From: CAYSWK01 sp964434735
GTDB taxonomy: Archaea; Micrarchaeota; Micrarchaeia; Anstonellales; Bilamarchaeaceae
Direction: 5' to 3'
Assembly: GCA_964434735.1 (NCBI GenBank)
Contig: CAYSWK010000009.1
Span: 1-38,775, forward strand
Length of the DNA stretch: 38,775 nt
How positions within the stretch are numbered: position 1 is the first letter of the stretch; the number at the start of each line of letters is the position of its first letter. Made by a program: the position numbers and the translations under genes. The notes beneath the pieces were generated by a model that was not told the DNA's origin, did no database searches, and was given only the letters and a program-made list of their open reading frames with translations. Below are positions 24,504 through 32,245 of this stretch, in pieces.

Positions 24504-26858
24504 ATGCTTGGAACTTACGACTCATCAATTGAAAAAAAATGGACGGAATACTGGGCTACACATAAAACGTATGCGTTTGACGAGGCGGGACTGAAAAACG
24601 GAACACTGCAAACAGGACACGCAAAACCCATCTACTCCATAGACACGCCTCCACCTTTCACGTCCGGAACGTTGCACATGGGCCACGTGCTCAGTTATTC
24701 GTATTTTGATTTTGTTGCACGGTACAAGCGCATGAACGGTTTTAACGTATTTTACCCTCAAGGCTGGGACACGCAAGGGTTCCCAACTGAAGTGAAGGTG
24801 GAAAAGGAATTCGGGCGACTCCCTCGGGAGGAATTCAGGAAAAAATGCATGGAATTCTCACGTGAACAGCTTGGAAAAATGAAGCAACAGATGAACGAGA
24901 TGGGTTTCTCACCCGACTGGAACTATGAGTACATCACCATGGAACCTGAGTACCATAGGAAAGTACAGCACTCGCTCATTGAAATGTTCAAAAAAGGCGT
25001 CGTTTACCGCGCAGAATACCCCGTATTCTGGTGCCCCAAATGTGCATCGGCAATTGCAAAAGCCGAATTGGAAGACCAGGAAAAACAAGGAATTTTATAC
25101 TCAATAAAAATCAAGATAGATGAAAAGGAACAAACCATTGCGACAACCCGTCCCGAATACATTCCTGCATGTGTTGCAATCATGTATCACCCTGAGGACA
25201 CAAGATACAATTCGCTCAAAGCGACCAAGGCAATTACGGCACTTGGAAAGGAAGTCCCTTTGCTTGCGGACAAGGATGTTGACAAGGAATTCGGGACCGG
25301 CCTCGTGCAAGTGTGCAGCTTTGGCGACAAACAGGATGTTGTATGGATCAACAGGCACAAGCTTCCAACAATCCATGTAGTTGACCAGTACGGGAAAATG
25401 AAAAATACAGGAATCGTAGACGGATTGAAAGTAGTTGAAGCAAGAAAAAAAATAATCGAACACCTCAAAGCCGAAGGAAAAATCGCATCGGAAAAGCCCT
25501 CGGCACAAGTTGCAAAAGTGCACGATCGGTGCAAAACGCTTGTTGAACTCATTGCAAGCAAGCAATGGTTTGCAGACATCAGGAAAACAGGGGCACTGAT
25601 CAAGAAATTCGCAGATGACATCGAATGGGTGCCTTCATTTGGAAAATCCTATTTGGTGGATTGGGTTGAAAATGCCGAATGGGACTGGGTCATTTCAAGA
25701 CAACGAGTATTCGGGACGCCCTTGCCATTCTATTACTGCAATGCATGCAACAAAACCGAAGCGGCAACCACTTTGCCCTTTTATGCAGAAAAAGAAACAA
25801 AGAAGCCTTGTGAATGCGGAGGAACGCTTGAACCTGAGCTTTCGACATGCGACTGCTGGGTTGATTCTTCAATAACACCATTAATCATTTCAGGATGGCC
25901 TGACAACAAGGAACGGTTCGAAGCAATGTATCCTGTTTCACTACGGCCGCAAGGGGTTGAAATAGTTCGCACCTGGGCATTCTACACTGTATTTCGAAGC
26001 GGGTTCCTAACAGGGAAAGCGCCCTTTAAAACAATCCTTCTTAACGGAAACGTGCTGGGGACTGACGGAAAGAAAATGAGCAAATCAATTGGAAATGTCA
26101 TTTCACCATCAGACCTCATAAAGCAATATCCTGTTGATGCAATCAGGCAATGGGCAGCAATGGCTGGCGCACTTGCAAAAGACAGGCCATTCAGCTTTGA
26201 AGATATCAAATATGCAAAAAGCTTCATCAACAAATTATGGAATGCTGCAAAATTCGTACAAACAACTACGCCGCAAAAAATCCCCTTGCAAAAAGATATG
26301 CATGTTGTTGACAGGTGGATGGTTGGACGGATGAATGAGGTCATCAAGACCTGCACCGAATCGATGGAAAAATTCGAATTCAACACGGCAATATCAAGCA
26401 TCCATATGTTCTTCTGGCAGGAGTTCTGCGATGATTACCTTGAATTCATCAAGCATAGGATATACGGCACTGACGAAAAAGAAAAGAAAAGCGCTCAAGG
26501 AACCGTATGGTATGTGATTGAATCCGTACTCCTTTTGCTTGCCCCGTTCATGCCGTTTGTTACTGAAGAAATGTACCAAGACATGCTCCAATCAAAAACA
26601 AGCATCCACCGTGCACATTGGCCAAAACCGCATGAAATTGAATTAAAAGGAACGGAATCAATCCAGGCAATGCGTACGCTCGTTGCAAAAATAAGGCAAT
26701 ACAAGGCACAGAACAAGCTTGCACAAAACGCACCCGTTGCTGAATTGAACGTTGTCATGCCTGAACCCATCTCACAGGAATTGGCAAATGAAATCCAGAA
26801 AATAAGCAAGATAGAAAAAATGACGATTAAAAAGGGAGAAGAACTAAACGTCAATTAG
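24504..26858 (+). CDS. valS: Valyl-tRNA synthetase
   Basis: A 784-residue class I synthetase. The HIGH box is TLHMGHVLSYS and the KMSKS box is GKKMSKSIGN. The editing domain contains ATTRPEYIPA. Two zinc elements (CPKC; CNAC with CECGG and CDCW) are visible. The PQGWDTQGFPTE stretch fits ValRS. I chose the ATG at 24504; an in-frame TTG at 24495 would add three residues. It overlaps the convergent pilin gene by eight bases. Confidence 0.95.
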   Translation: MLGTYDSSIEKKWTEYWATHKTYAFDEAGLKNGTLQTGHAKPIYSIDTPPPFTSGTLHMGHVLSYSYFDFVARYKRMNGFNVFYPQGWDTQGFPTEVKVEKEFGRLPREEFRKKCMEFSREQLGKMKQQMNEMGFSPDWNYEYITMEPEYHRKVQHSLIEMFKKGVVYRAEYPVFWCPKCASAIAKAELEDQEKQGILYSIKIKIDEKEQTIATTRPEYIPACVAIMYHPEDTRYNSLKATKAITALGKEVPLLADKDVDKEFGTGLVQVCSFGDKQDVVWINRHKLPTIHVVDQYGKMKNTGIVDGLKVVEARKKIIEHLKAEGKIASEKPSAQVAKVHDRCKTLVELIASKQWFADIRKTGALIKKFADDIEWVPSFGKSYLVDWVENAEWDWVISRQRVFGTPLPFYYCNACNKTEAATTLPFYAEKETKKPCECGGTLEPELSTCDCWVDSSITPLIISGWPDNKERFEAMYPVSLRPQGVEIVRTWAFYTVFRSGFLTGKAPFKTILLNGNVLGTDGKKMSKSIGNVISPSDLIKQYPVDAIRQWAAMAGALAKDRPFSFEDIKYAKSFINKLWNAAKFVQTTTPQKIPLQKDMHVVDRWMVGRMNEVIKTCTESMEKFEFNTAISSIHMFFWQEFCDDYLEFIKHRIYGTDEKEKKSAQGTVWYVIESVLLLLAPFMPFVTEEMYQDMLQSKTSIHRAHWPKPHEIELKGTESIQAMRTLVAKIRQYKAQNKLAQNAPVAELNVVMPEPISQELANEIQKISKIEKMTIKKGEELNVN

Positions 26859-27444
26859 GCTGATTGGATTCTGCAATCCTGGTACTGAGCGTTCCGCTTA
26901 CGATATGGACTGAAGAAAGGTCATCTTCAGGCGGAAGGGCACAATCAATATTGATTTCAGGAGCACACGAAAAGTAATTGAGCTGAAGGACATAGTTCTT
27001 GACGTTATTTCCTGAAGAATGTTCGCCAAGCAAACGTAAGGCCAAGTCTTTTTTTGCACCGCTTTGAACCCTATAATCATCAGGTTGTGGAACATAGCTT
27101 GCAAGCGCAGTTCCGTCAGTTGAAAAAACAGTCATGTTGTAAATTCCAACCGGATAACCAAGGCTATTGGTCAAGGAAAGCGAAAGGATAGTGTCCGCAT
27201 TATCCTCGACTGCAAATGCACGGCAGTTGAAACTGGTGGTTTCAAGATTGCACCCTTCAGAAATTGCCAAATTGGGGTTGATCATCCCGCTTCCCATAAT
27301 ATAGCCAACTACAATCAAAAGAACAAGAATTGCCCAGCCGTAGGTCATGAGATATTCCATCGCCGCCTGACCTTTCAGGCTGCGAGATTTGAGCTTGCTC
27401 AAACTGATCGCCGCCTGGCCACGTAATGAAGATGAGTTGTGCAT
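26851..27444 (-). CDS. Class III signal peptide pilin with a duplicated processing motif
   Basis: A 197-residue protein. The standard archaeal prepilin segment SLKGQAAMEYLMTYGWAILV is preceded, 16 codons earlier, by a second copy of its start (SLRGQAAISL). The coding DNA repeats 11 bases exactly (27359-27369 and 27407-27417). The mature part is strand-rich, with Cys pairs (EGCNLE, FNCRAF, FSCAPE, IDCALPP) likely to form disulfides. A CTTAAAAAG box about 25-30 bases upstream of the ATG at 27444 supports this start over longer in-frame options within ttuA. It would be a surface filament subunit. Confidence 0.8.
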   Translation of the reverse strand: MHNSSSLRGQAAISLSKLKSRSLKGQAAMEYLMTYGWAILVLLIVVGYIMGSGMINPNLAISEGCNLETTSFNCRAFAVEDNADTILSLSLTNSLGYPVGIYNMTVFSTDGTALASYVPQPDDYRVQSGAKKDLALRLLGEHSSGNNVKNYVLQLNYFSCAPEINIDCALPPEDDLSSVHIVSGTLSTRIAESNQPN

Positions 27445-27469
27445 AGAAAGAGGTAGGTTGGGAAACTTT

Positions 27470-28423
27470 TTAAGGGGCGGTTTTTTTGATATCGCGTGCA
27501 TCTTCATCAATACCCTCAACCATCTTGCAGAACATGCACAATTCAGTGGTAGTCGGATCTTTGCAACGGACACAATACTTCAATTCGTTTTTTGCAATCG
27601 TATCCTCAAGTCCTTTTTTCAAAAGAGGTTGCATCGTTGCAAAGGAGTTTGCAATTTTAAACTTGGTTCCTGGATATTTTTCCTCAAGGTCATTAAGGTG
27701 ATTTCTTATCTGCATCCTGAACGCTTTTTGCGCATAGGGGCATTCCTCAAAATCAACCGTGAAACCTTTTGCCAATGCATACACGGCAACTTCGCGCTCA
27801 GGCGCATGTGCCAAAGGCCTGATACGGGGAACAAATTTTTTATCTTCAACAACCGTTTCCCCAAAACGGACTAAACGCAACGGCTCGTTTCTCATAATAT
27901 TGATTAAAACGGTTTGGGCAATATCGTCAAGATTGTGCCCGATTGCGATGACGTCTGCATTCACTTCACGCGCAGCCTTGTTGAGCGTATGCCTTCGAAT
28001 AACTCCGCAGTAGCTGCATGGCGTCTCTTTCTTTTTTATCTCCATTATTTCATCAAGCGTATGCCCTGTTTGCGCCTTGAACGTAAAAATATGATGCTCA
28101 ACGTTTCGTTTCTTGGCTTCTATTTTGGCAGCTTCCAATGAATTGTTACGATAGCCCTTAATCCCTTCATCAATGGTAACTGCGACTAATTCAAAGGGCA
28201 AATCCTTTTGCAAATCTGCCAAGATATTGAGCATGACGGTTGAATCTTTCCCGCCCGATAGTCCAACTGCAACACGCATTCCCTTTTTGATGGGGCAGTC
28301 AGTTCGAATTGTCTTTCGTGCGCGCTTTTCAAACAACTCGATAAAATGCTTTTGGCACAGGTGCTTTTTGACATAGGCAAGGAATATGATCGAATCCCGT
28401 GAGCATTTTGAGCAGGAATCCAT
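27470..28423 (-). CDS. tRNA thiolase of the TtuA/NcsA (Ncs6) family
   Basis: A 317-residue PP-loop ATPase that thiolates a tRNA uridine. The N-terminal zinc site is Cys4, Cys7, Cys23, His26; the PP-loop is SGGKDS at 56-61. Cluster-binding cysteines appear as PCSYCG plus a later EECPYA. The C-terminal zinc site is CVRC and CMFC. All match TtuA (2-thio at U54), but archaeal NcsA (wobble U34) shares them, so the target position is open. The ATG directly follows the stop of the ubiquitin-like gene, which probably carries the sulfur for it. Confidence 0.9.
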   Translation of the reverse strand: MDSCSKCSRDSIIFLAYVKKHLCQKHFIELFEKRARKTIRTDCPIKKGMRVAVGLSGGKDSTVMLNILADLQKDLPFELVAVTIDEGIKGYRNNSLEAAKIEAKKRNVEHHIFTFKAQTGHTLDEIMEIKKKETPCSYCGVIRRHTLNKAAREVNADVIAIGHNLDDIAQTVLINIMRNEPLRLVRFGETVVEDKKFVPRIRPLAHAPEREVAVYALAKGFTVDFEECPYAQKAFRMQIRNHLNDLEEKYPGTKFKIANSFATMQPLLKKGLEDTIAKNELKYCVRCKDPTTTELCMFCKMVEGIDEDARDIKKTAP

Positions 28424-28612
28424 CTACCCACCAAAAACTACTTTGATTACTTCTATTGAATCCTTTTCAGTAACGTGAGTTGACTCAGGGACAAGCTTGC
28501 CGTTGACTTTGAATACGGTTTCCTCCCTTCGAAGGTTAACTTTTGGAAGAAGGTCGCAAAGCACTCCTTTGAATGTGTGCTTCTCGCCCGTGTGTTTTAC
28601 CAAAACATTCAT
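28424..28612 (-). CDS. Ubiquitin-like sulfur carrier (TtuB/ThiS/SAMP family)
   Basis: A 62-residue beta-grasp protein ending VVFGG. The C-terminal Gly-Gly is the thiocarboxylate-bearing end of TtuB, ThiS, MoaD and SAMP proteins. Its stop TAG is followed at once by the ATG of the thiolase. The Gly codons (GGTGGG) double as a ribosome binding site for that gene. The tight pairing suggests that it delivers sulfur for tRNA thiolation; SAMP-like protein modification is also possible. An activating E1 enzyme is not in the window. Confidence 0.85.
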   Translation of the reverse strand: MNVLVKHTGEKHTFKGVLCDLLPKVNLRREETVFKVNGKLVPESTHVTEKDSIEVIKVVFGG

Positions 28613-28633
28613 ATGTTTTTTTAATCTACCACA

Positions 28634-28644
28634 ATTTATAAATA
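28634..28644. promoter_or_regulatory. Shared TATA box, sulfur carrier / 28669 gene
   Basis: TTTATAAAT sits in the 56-base gap between divergent starts 28612 and 28669, about 27 and 30 bases from them. Confidence 0.55.
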
Positions 28645-28668
28645 TGTTTATTGAAATATACTAAGTAT

Positions 28669-29544
28669 ATGAATTTGACTTTTTCTCTTGCCCAGGGTAG
28701 GAAAAAAACAGGTTTAGATGTTACAAGAGTTATTCCTGGCCTTCAACTGCCAAAATGCGTAGGAATTCTTGAAACAGATCTTCTTATGCCTCTTGCAGAT
28801 GCGGTGCACCACCAACTTTCTCAAAATAATAAGGCATATGCGCTGCGTGACCGCGAAATGCCTCCCTTGAATAAAATAACGTATGAACGGGCAGTACTTT
28901 TTGTGCTCGGCCATGCTCAAAAACGTCTGTTTACATTAGGGTATGACGCCGATCAAATAATGAAGCTAATAGTATTAGCAAGAAATACTGAAGAAACCTA
29001 TTGCGATACGCTCGAACGTGCTTTTGAAGGAGAATTAGAGTATTCAAAACAACGACTTGTAGACCACGTACGGGCGCATACAGAATTCATAGGATATAAA
29101 CACAAAATATTTCTTGAAAAACTACAAGCATCATTAGAAATGTTATTGAGTCAATTGGAACAGGATCATTCAGAACGCAGCATGCTCGTGCATGTGGATC
29201 CGATCGAATATGCTTTGCTTAAGGCTACGGATCGTTTTGAAATACAAGATGAACAGTTGGAACTTGACGCGTATATTAGTACGCTGCAAAGAGCTACAAT
29301 ACGCAGAGTAGAAGGATTAACTGATGAGGATTTCCTCCAAATACTTTGCGCAATGTGCACATCATACGCATTGAGGGGAATAACCATCGGGCAAGATCAT
29401 GAAGCGCGAATAAAAAATCTCATTTTTGAACTGCTTGGGCCAGACGGGTTTCTAAGCATGATTGAAAAGGCACAACAGTCGCCTAGTGGGCCAACAGAGA
29501 TGTTCAGAACGCTTTCAGACCTACGATTCCAATTCATGAACTAA
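28669..29544 (+). CDS. Hypothetical cytoplasmic protein
   Basis: A 291-residue, mainly helical protein without signal or membrane segment. I chose the ATG at 28669, 30 bases after the TATA box; an in-frame TTG at 28651 would place the start between box and transcript start. Scattered Cys (PKCVGI, TYCDT, LCAMC) do not form a recognisable metal site. The middle (residues about 120-165) could form a coiled coil. Single-gene unit; no family recognised. Confidence 0.65.
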   Translation: MNLTFSLAQGRKKTGLDVTRVIPGLQLPKCVGILETDLLMPLADAVHHQLSQNNKAYALRDREMPPLNKITYERAVLFVLGHAQKRLFTLGYDADQIMKLIVLARNTEETYCDTLERAFEGELEYSKQRLVDHVRAHTEFIGYKHKIFLEKLQASLEMLLSQLEQDHSERSMLVHVDPIEYALLKATDRFEIQDEQLELDAYISTLQRATIRRVEGLTDEDFLQILCAMCTSYALRGITIGQDHEARIKNLIFELLGPDGFLSMIEKAQQSPSGPTEMFRTLSDLRFQFMN

Positions 29545-29562
29545 GACGTTGGGCTTGCACTA

Positions 29563-29572
29563 TCTTTTATAA
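29563..29572 (+). promoter_or_regulatory. TATA box of the ribosomal protein operon
   Basis: CTTTTATAAA lies about 145 bases before the L18e start. This predicts transcription from about 29595 and a long leader, unlike most genes here. Confidence 0.5.
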
Positions 29573-29594
29573 ACCTTATCAAACACATCTAAGG

Positions 29595-29714
29595 TGTTAG
29601 TGCTCCTTATAAGTTCAGGATTTCAGCCTAACCGATGAAGGAAACGCAAAACCGAAAACCGGATGCGATCCTTGATCAGGAAAACTGTCCTGGGCGAGCC
29701 GAGGTGGCGAGACT
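29595..29714 (+). promoter_or_regulatory. Long structured leader of the L18e operon
   Basis: About 120 noncoding bases, more GC-rich than other gaps, lie between the predicted transcript start and L18e. Short local pairings are possible (GGAT-GCG-ATCC; CAGG-AAAACTGT-CCTG). The end carries GAGGTGG seven bases before the ATG. It may be a control leader or contain a small RNA. It does not match tRNA, box C/D or a riboswitch that I know. Confidence 0.4.
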
Positions 29715-30056
29715 ATGAATGAAAAGACAAACGATATGCTTACTCACCTGGTGGGTATGCTCAAAAACGACAAGAAGGCGTTCTGGCAGAAAGTGGCAAG
29801 GGAATTGAACAAGCCACGAAAGCAAAAGGTTGAAGTGAACTTAAACAAGCTCGAAACTTTTGCAGGACCCCAGACGATTGTAGTACCGGGTAAAATCCTT
29901 GGTGCGGGAAGCATTTCAAAGAAATGCACCGTTGCGGCATTTGCATACAGCGAACACGCACGTGCAATGATTGAAAAGGCGGGCGGAAAAGTACTGTCAA
30001 TCCATGAGTACTACAAGGCCGACCCATTGGCGAAAGATGCAATTCTCATAAAGTGA
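29715..30056 (+). CDS. rpl18e: Ribosomal protein L18e (eL18)
   Basis: A 113-residue protein of the archaeal L18e family. It contains FWQKVARELNKPRKQ, VPGKILGAGSI and AFAYSEHARAMIEKAGGKVLSI. It binds 23S rRNA in the large subunit. It heads the conserved archaeal cluster L18e-L13-S9-Rpo10-S2 and has a strong GAGGTGG site. Confidence 0.96.
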   Translation: MNEKTNDMLTHLVGMLKNDKKAFWQKVARELNKPRKQKVEVNLNKLETFAGPQTIVVPGKILGAGSISKKCTVAAFAYSEHARAMIEKAGGKVLSIHEYYKADPLAKDAILIK

Positions 30057-30061
30057 TTATC

Positions 30062-30475
30062 ATGATAACCATTGACGGAACAAATCTTATCCTTGGAAGG
30101 GCTTCAACGTTCATCGCAAAAAGCCTCTTAAACGGCGAAGAAGTTCACCTCATTAACGCTGAAAAGATGGTAATGAGCGGAACGCCAAGCAACGTTGTTG
30201 AAAGGTACATGCAAAAAAGAAGGCTCCAGAACAAGGGAACTCCTGAAAGGTCACCCACCTGGCCCAAAGTGCCCCACATGCTCGTAAAGCGAATGATTCG
30301 GGGAATGCTCCCCCGTGAAAGCTCACGCGGCAAGGTTGCACTCAAGCGCCTTATGGTGTTTACCGGAAACCCCAAAAACGAACAGGGCCAAACCCTTGAA
30401 ACGGCACAATTCAAGTCAAACCAGCGATCAATAACGATTGCACGGCTTTGCGAATTGCTTGGGCACACAAAATAA
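30062..30475 (+). CDS. rpl13: Ribosomal protein L13 (uL13)
   Basis: A 137-residue archaeal L13. It has DGTNLILGRASTFIAK, HLINAEKMVMSG, and VKRMIRGMLPRESSRGK followed by ALKRLMVFTG. The start at 30062 follows GTGATTATC from the end of L18e; an in-frame GTG at 30053 would overlap L18e by four bases and add three residues. It is a large-subunit assembly protein. Confidence 0.96.
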   Translation: MITIDGTNLILGRASTFIAKSLLNGEEVHLINAEKMVMSGTPSNVVERYMQKRRLQNKGTPERSPTWPKVPHMLVKRMIRGMLPRESSRGKVALKRLMVFTGNPKNEQGQTLETAQFKSNQRSITIARLCELLGHTK

Positions 30476-30486
30476 GGTGAATATTT

Positions 30487-31098
30487 ATGACGAAAACAGA
30501 AGAAGTAAAGAAAGAGGAGCCTGTTGAAACACCCTCTGAAAAAACTGCAAAGAAAAAAGCAGCACCTAAAAAGGTAAAGAAAGAGGAAGTTGCAGCACCT
30601 GCACCAAAAACTGAAGAACCAAAAGCAGACGCACTTAAAGAAGTGGCAAAACCTGCTCCCAAGCACAAGAAAAAAATGGTTATGAAAGTTAAGGGCGGCA
30701 AGAAGGCAGTCATTGCACGCGGCAAGAGAAAAGAAAGCGTTGCACGTGCACGCATCAGGCCAGGCAAGGGAATCGTCAGGTTCAACCACGCATCGATAAA
30801 CTCGATCCAAAACTCATACGTTCGGGACATTATCCGTGAACCATTAAGGTACATGGGTCCTGAAGTCAACTCCGTTGACATTTCAGTCAATGTAGTCGGC
30901 GGCGGCGCAATGGGCCAGGCTCAAGCAGCACGAAGCGCAATTGCAAACGCACTCATCATGTACTTTGATGATCAAAACCTACGCGAGAAGTTCATCTCAA
31001 TCGACCGTTCGATGGTCGTTGACGACGTAAGACGTGTTGAGCCTAAGAAATACAAGGGTCCAAAAGCACGTGCACGATTCCAGAAATCATACCGTTAG
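30487..31098 (+). CDS. rps9: Ribosomal protein S9 (uS9) with a long N-terminal extension
   Basis: A 203-residue protein. The S9 core begins at about residue 73 (AVIARGKRKESVARARI) and ends GPKARARFQKSYR, whose basic tail reaches the ribosomal P site. The first 70 residues are a low-complexity extension of Lys, Glu, Ala and Pro (for example KKKAAPKKVKKEE), absent from typical archaeal S9 of about 135 residues. No alternative ribosome binding site precedes the core, and an upstream AGGTGA supports the ATG at 30487. Confidence 0.93.
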   Translation: MTKTEEVKKEEPVETPSEKTAKKKAAPKKVKKEEVAAPAPKTEEPKADALKEVAKPAPKHKKKMVMKVKGGKKAVIARGKRKESVARARIRPGKGIVRFNHASINSIQNSYVRDIIREPLRYMGPEVNSVDISVNVVGGGAMGQAQAARSAIANALIMYFDDQNLREKFISIDRSMVVDDVRRVEPKKYKGPKARARFQKSYR

Positions 31099-31107
31099 AG
31101 GCAAACC

Positions 31108-31302
31108 ATGGAATTCCCTGTACGATGTTTTACGTGTGGAAAGGTCATCGGTGACCTATACGAGGATTACAAACGCGATTGTAAGGACAAGAAGCCTGAA
31201 GAAGTGCTTGACTCATTGGGAGTTGAGCGCTACTGCTGCAGGCGCATGTTTGTAGGCCACGTAGATGTTATCGGGACCATCTCAAGATACCCGCGTATAT
31301 AG
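31108..31302 (+). CDS. rpo10: DNA-directed RNA polymerase subunit Rpo10 (N)
   Basis: A 64-residue zinc-bundle subunit. CFTCGK near the N-terminus and the adjacent Cys pair in RYCCRRM form the zinc site. It stabilises the Rpo3-Rpo11 platform. It follows S9 by nine bases as in most archaea. Rpo6 (rpoK) and enolase, which often follow it before S2, are absent here. Confidence 0.96.
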   Translation: MEFPVRCFTCGKVIGDLYEDYKRDCKDKKPEEVLDSLGVERYCCRRMFVGHVDVIGTISRYPRI

Positions 31303-31305
31303 GAA

Positions 31306-31318
31306 GTTTTGAGTTACG
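31306..31318 (+). repeat. Dispersed intergenic repeat core, copy D
   Basis: GTTTTGAGTTACG, four bases after the rpo10 stop, is identical to the end of repeat copy A (2445-2457). Confidence 0.45.
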
Positions 31319-31350
31319 GGTTTTGCGTTCTGAACGAAACGCACTACTCG

Positions 31351-31362
31351 AAACTCTTAACT
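31351..31362 (+). repeat. Left arm of an inverted repeat around tRNA-Pro
   Basis: AAACTCTTAACT is the exact reverse complement of 31467-31478. The two arms enclose tRNA-Pro, with 7 bases before it and 24 after it. Confidence 0.7.
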
Positions 31363-31369
31363 TTTTATT

Positions 31370-31442
31370 GGGGTCGTGATGCAACCTGGTAGCCTGCGAG
31401 CTTGGGGTGTTCGTTATCTGAGTTCAAATCTCAGCGACCCCA
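31370..31442 (+). tRNA. tRNA-Pro (GGG)
   Basis: A 73-base cloverleaf. The acceptor is GGGGTCG/CGACCCC, and the anticodon stem CGAGC/GTTCG surrounds loop TTGGGGT (anticodon GGG). The T arm is CTGAG-TTCAAAT-CTCAG and the discriminator A. The D stem ATGC/GCCT has one mismatch. No clear TATA box lies 25-30 bases upstream, so it may be cut from the ribosomal operon transcript. Confidence 0.95.
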
Positions 31443-31466
31443 AATCAGGATCCGTGGATCGCAACC

Positions 31467-31478
31467 AGTTAAGAGTTT
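31467..31478 (+). repeat. Right arm of the inverted repeat around tRNA-Pro
   Basis: AGTTAAGAGTTT pairs perfectly with 31351-31362. The rest of the gap to rps2 holds a hairpin (GTGGC/GCCAC, near 31502-31521) and an AT box (CTTAAAAAAAC) that could start an rps2 transcript. Confidence 0.7.
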
Positions 31479-31570
31479 GCGGTTTCGGATTGGTTTTGGG
31501 ATGTGGCTTGGGCGTTTGCCACTTAAAAAAACGTCACGGAACATAGGACAAAACAAAATGGTGAAACCAT

Positions 31571-32194
31571 ATGACAGAAACAAAGGAAAAAGAAAAGCTT
31601 TTGATAAAGCAGGAATTGTATCTTGAAGCCGGTGTCCACATCGGAACCAAAATCAAGACGCATGATATGAGATCATTCATATTCAAACGCCGAGACGACG
31701 GATTGTACATCCTTGATCTTCGCCAAACAGACCAACGTTTGCTTGCGGCAACCAAATTAATGGCAAAATACAAGCCGGAAGACGTATTGGTTGTTGCATC
31801 ACGTGCATATTCAGGAAACCCAGCAAGCAAATTCTCGCAATTGACTGGAATCCCCGTTATGCGTGGACGATTTGTGCCTGGAACCATGACCAACCTTGCA
31901 TACGCAAACTTCAAAGAGCCAAAACTCATCTTTGTGTGTGACCCAAAAGGTGAACACGAGGCAGTTGTTGAATCGGCACAAAACAGCGTACCCGTCATTG
32001 CCATGTGCGACACGGACAATGAAACAAAATACATCGACATGATCATCCCGATCAACAATAAGGGTAAACGCTCACTTGCGCTTGCATTCTACGTAATGGC
32101 ACGCGAAGTCATGATGACACAGGGAAAAATAACTTCATACGACCAATTCCCCCACGATGTCTCATACTTTGAGCAGATGGAAGACAAGAAGTAA
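31571..32194 (+). CDS. rps2: Ribosomal protein S2 (uS2)
   Basis: A 207-residue archaeal S2. It has LYLEAGVHIGTKIKTHDMR, DLRQTDQRLLAATKLMA, VVASRAYSG and IPVMRGRFVPGTMTN. It binds 16S rRNA near the mRNA exit. GGTGAAACC lies directly before the ATG. It may have its own promoter after tRNA-Pro. Confidence 0.96.
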   Translation: MTETKEKEKLLIKQELYLEAGVHIGTKIKTHDMRSFIFKRRDDGLYILDLRQTDQRLLAATKLMAKYKPEDVLVVASRAYSGNPASKFSQLTGIPVMRGRFVPGTMTNLAYANFKEPKLIFVCDPKGEHEAVVESAQNSVPVIAMCDTDNETKYIDMIIPINNKGKRSLALAFYVMAREVMMTQGKITSYDQFPHDVSYFEQMEDKK

Positions 32195-32245
32195 TTTTTG
32201 TCAAACCAATAAGTATTAATTCTTCTTTTTCTTTCTACTTCTTAT

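Noticed and set aside
29595..29714. Box C/D guide RNA or tRNA in the L18e leader
   Set aside because: CCGATGA is a poor C box, no CTGA D box follows, and no cloverleaf can be drawn.
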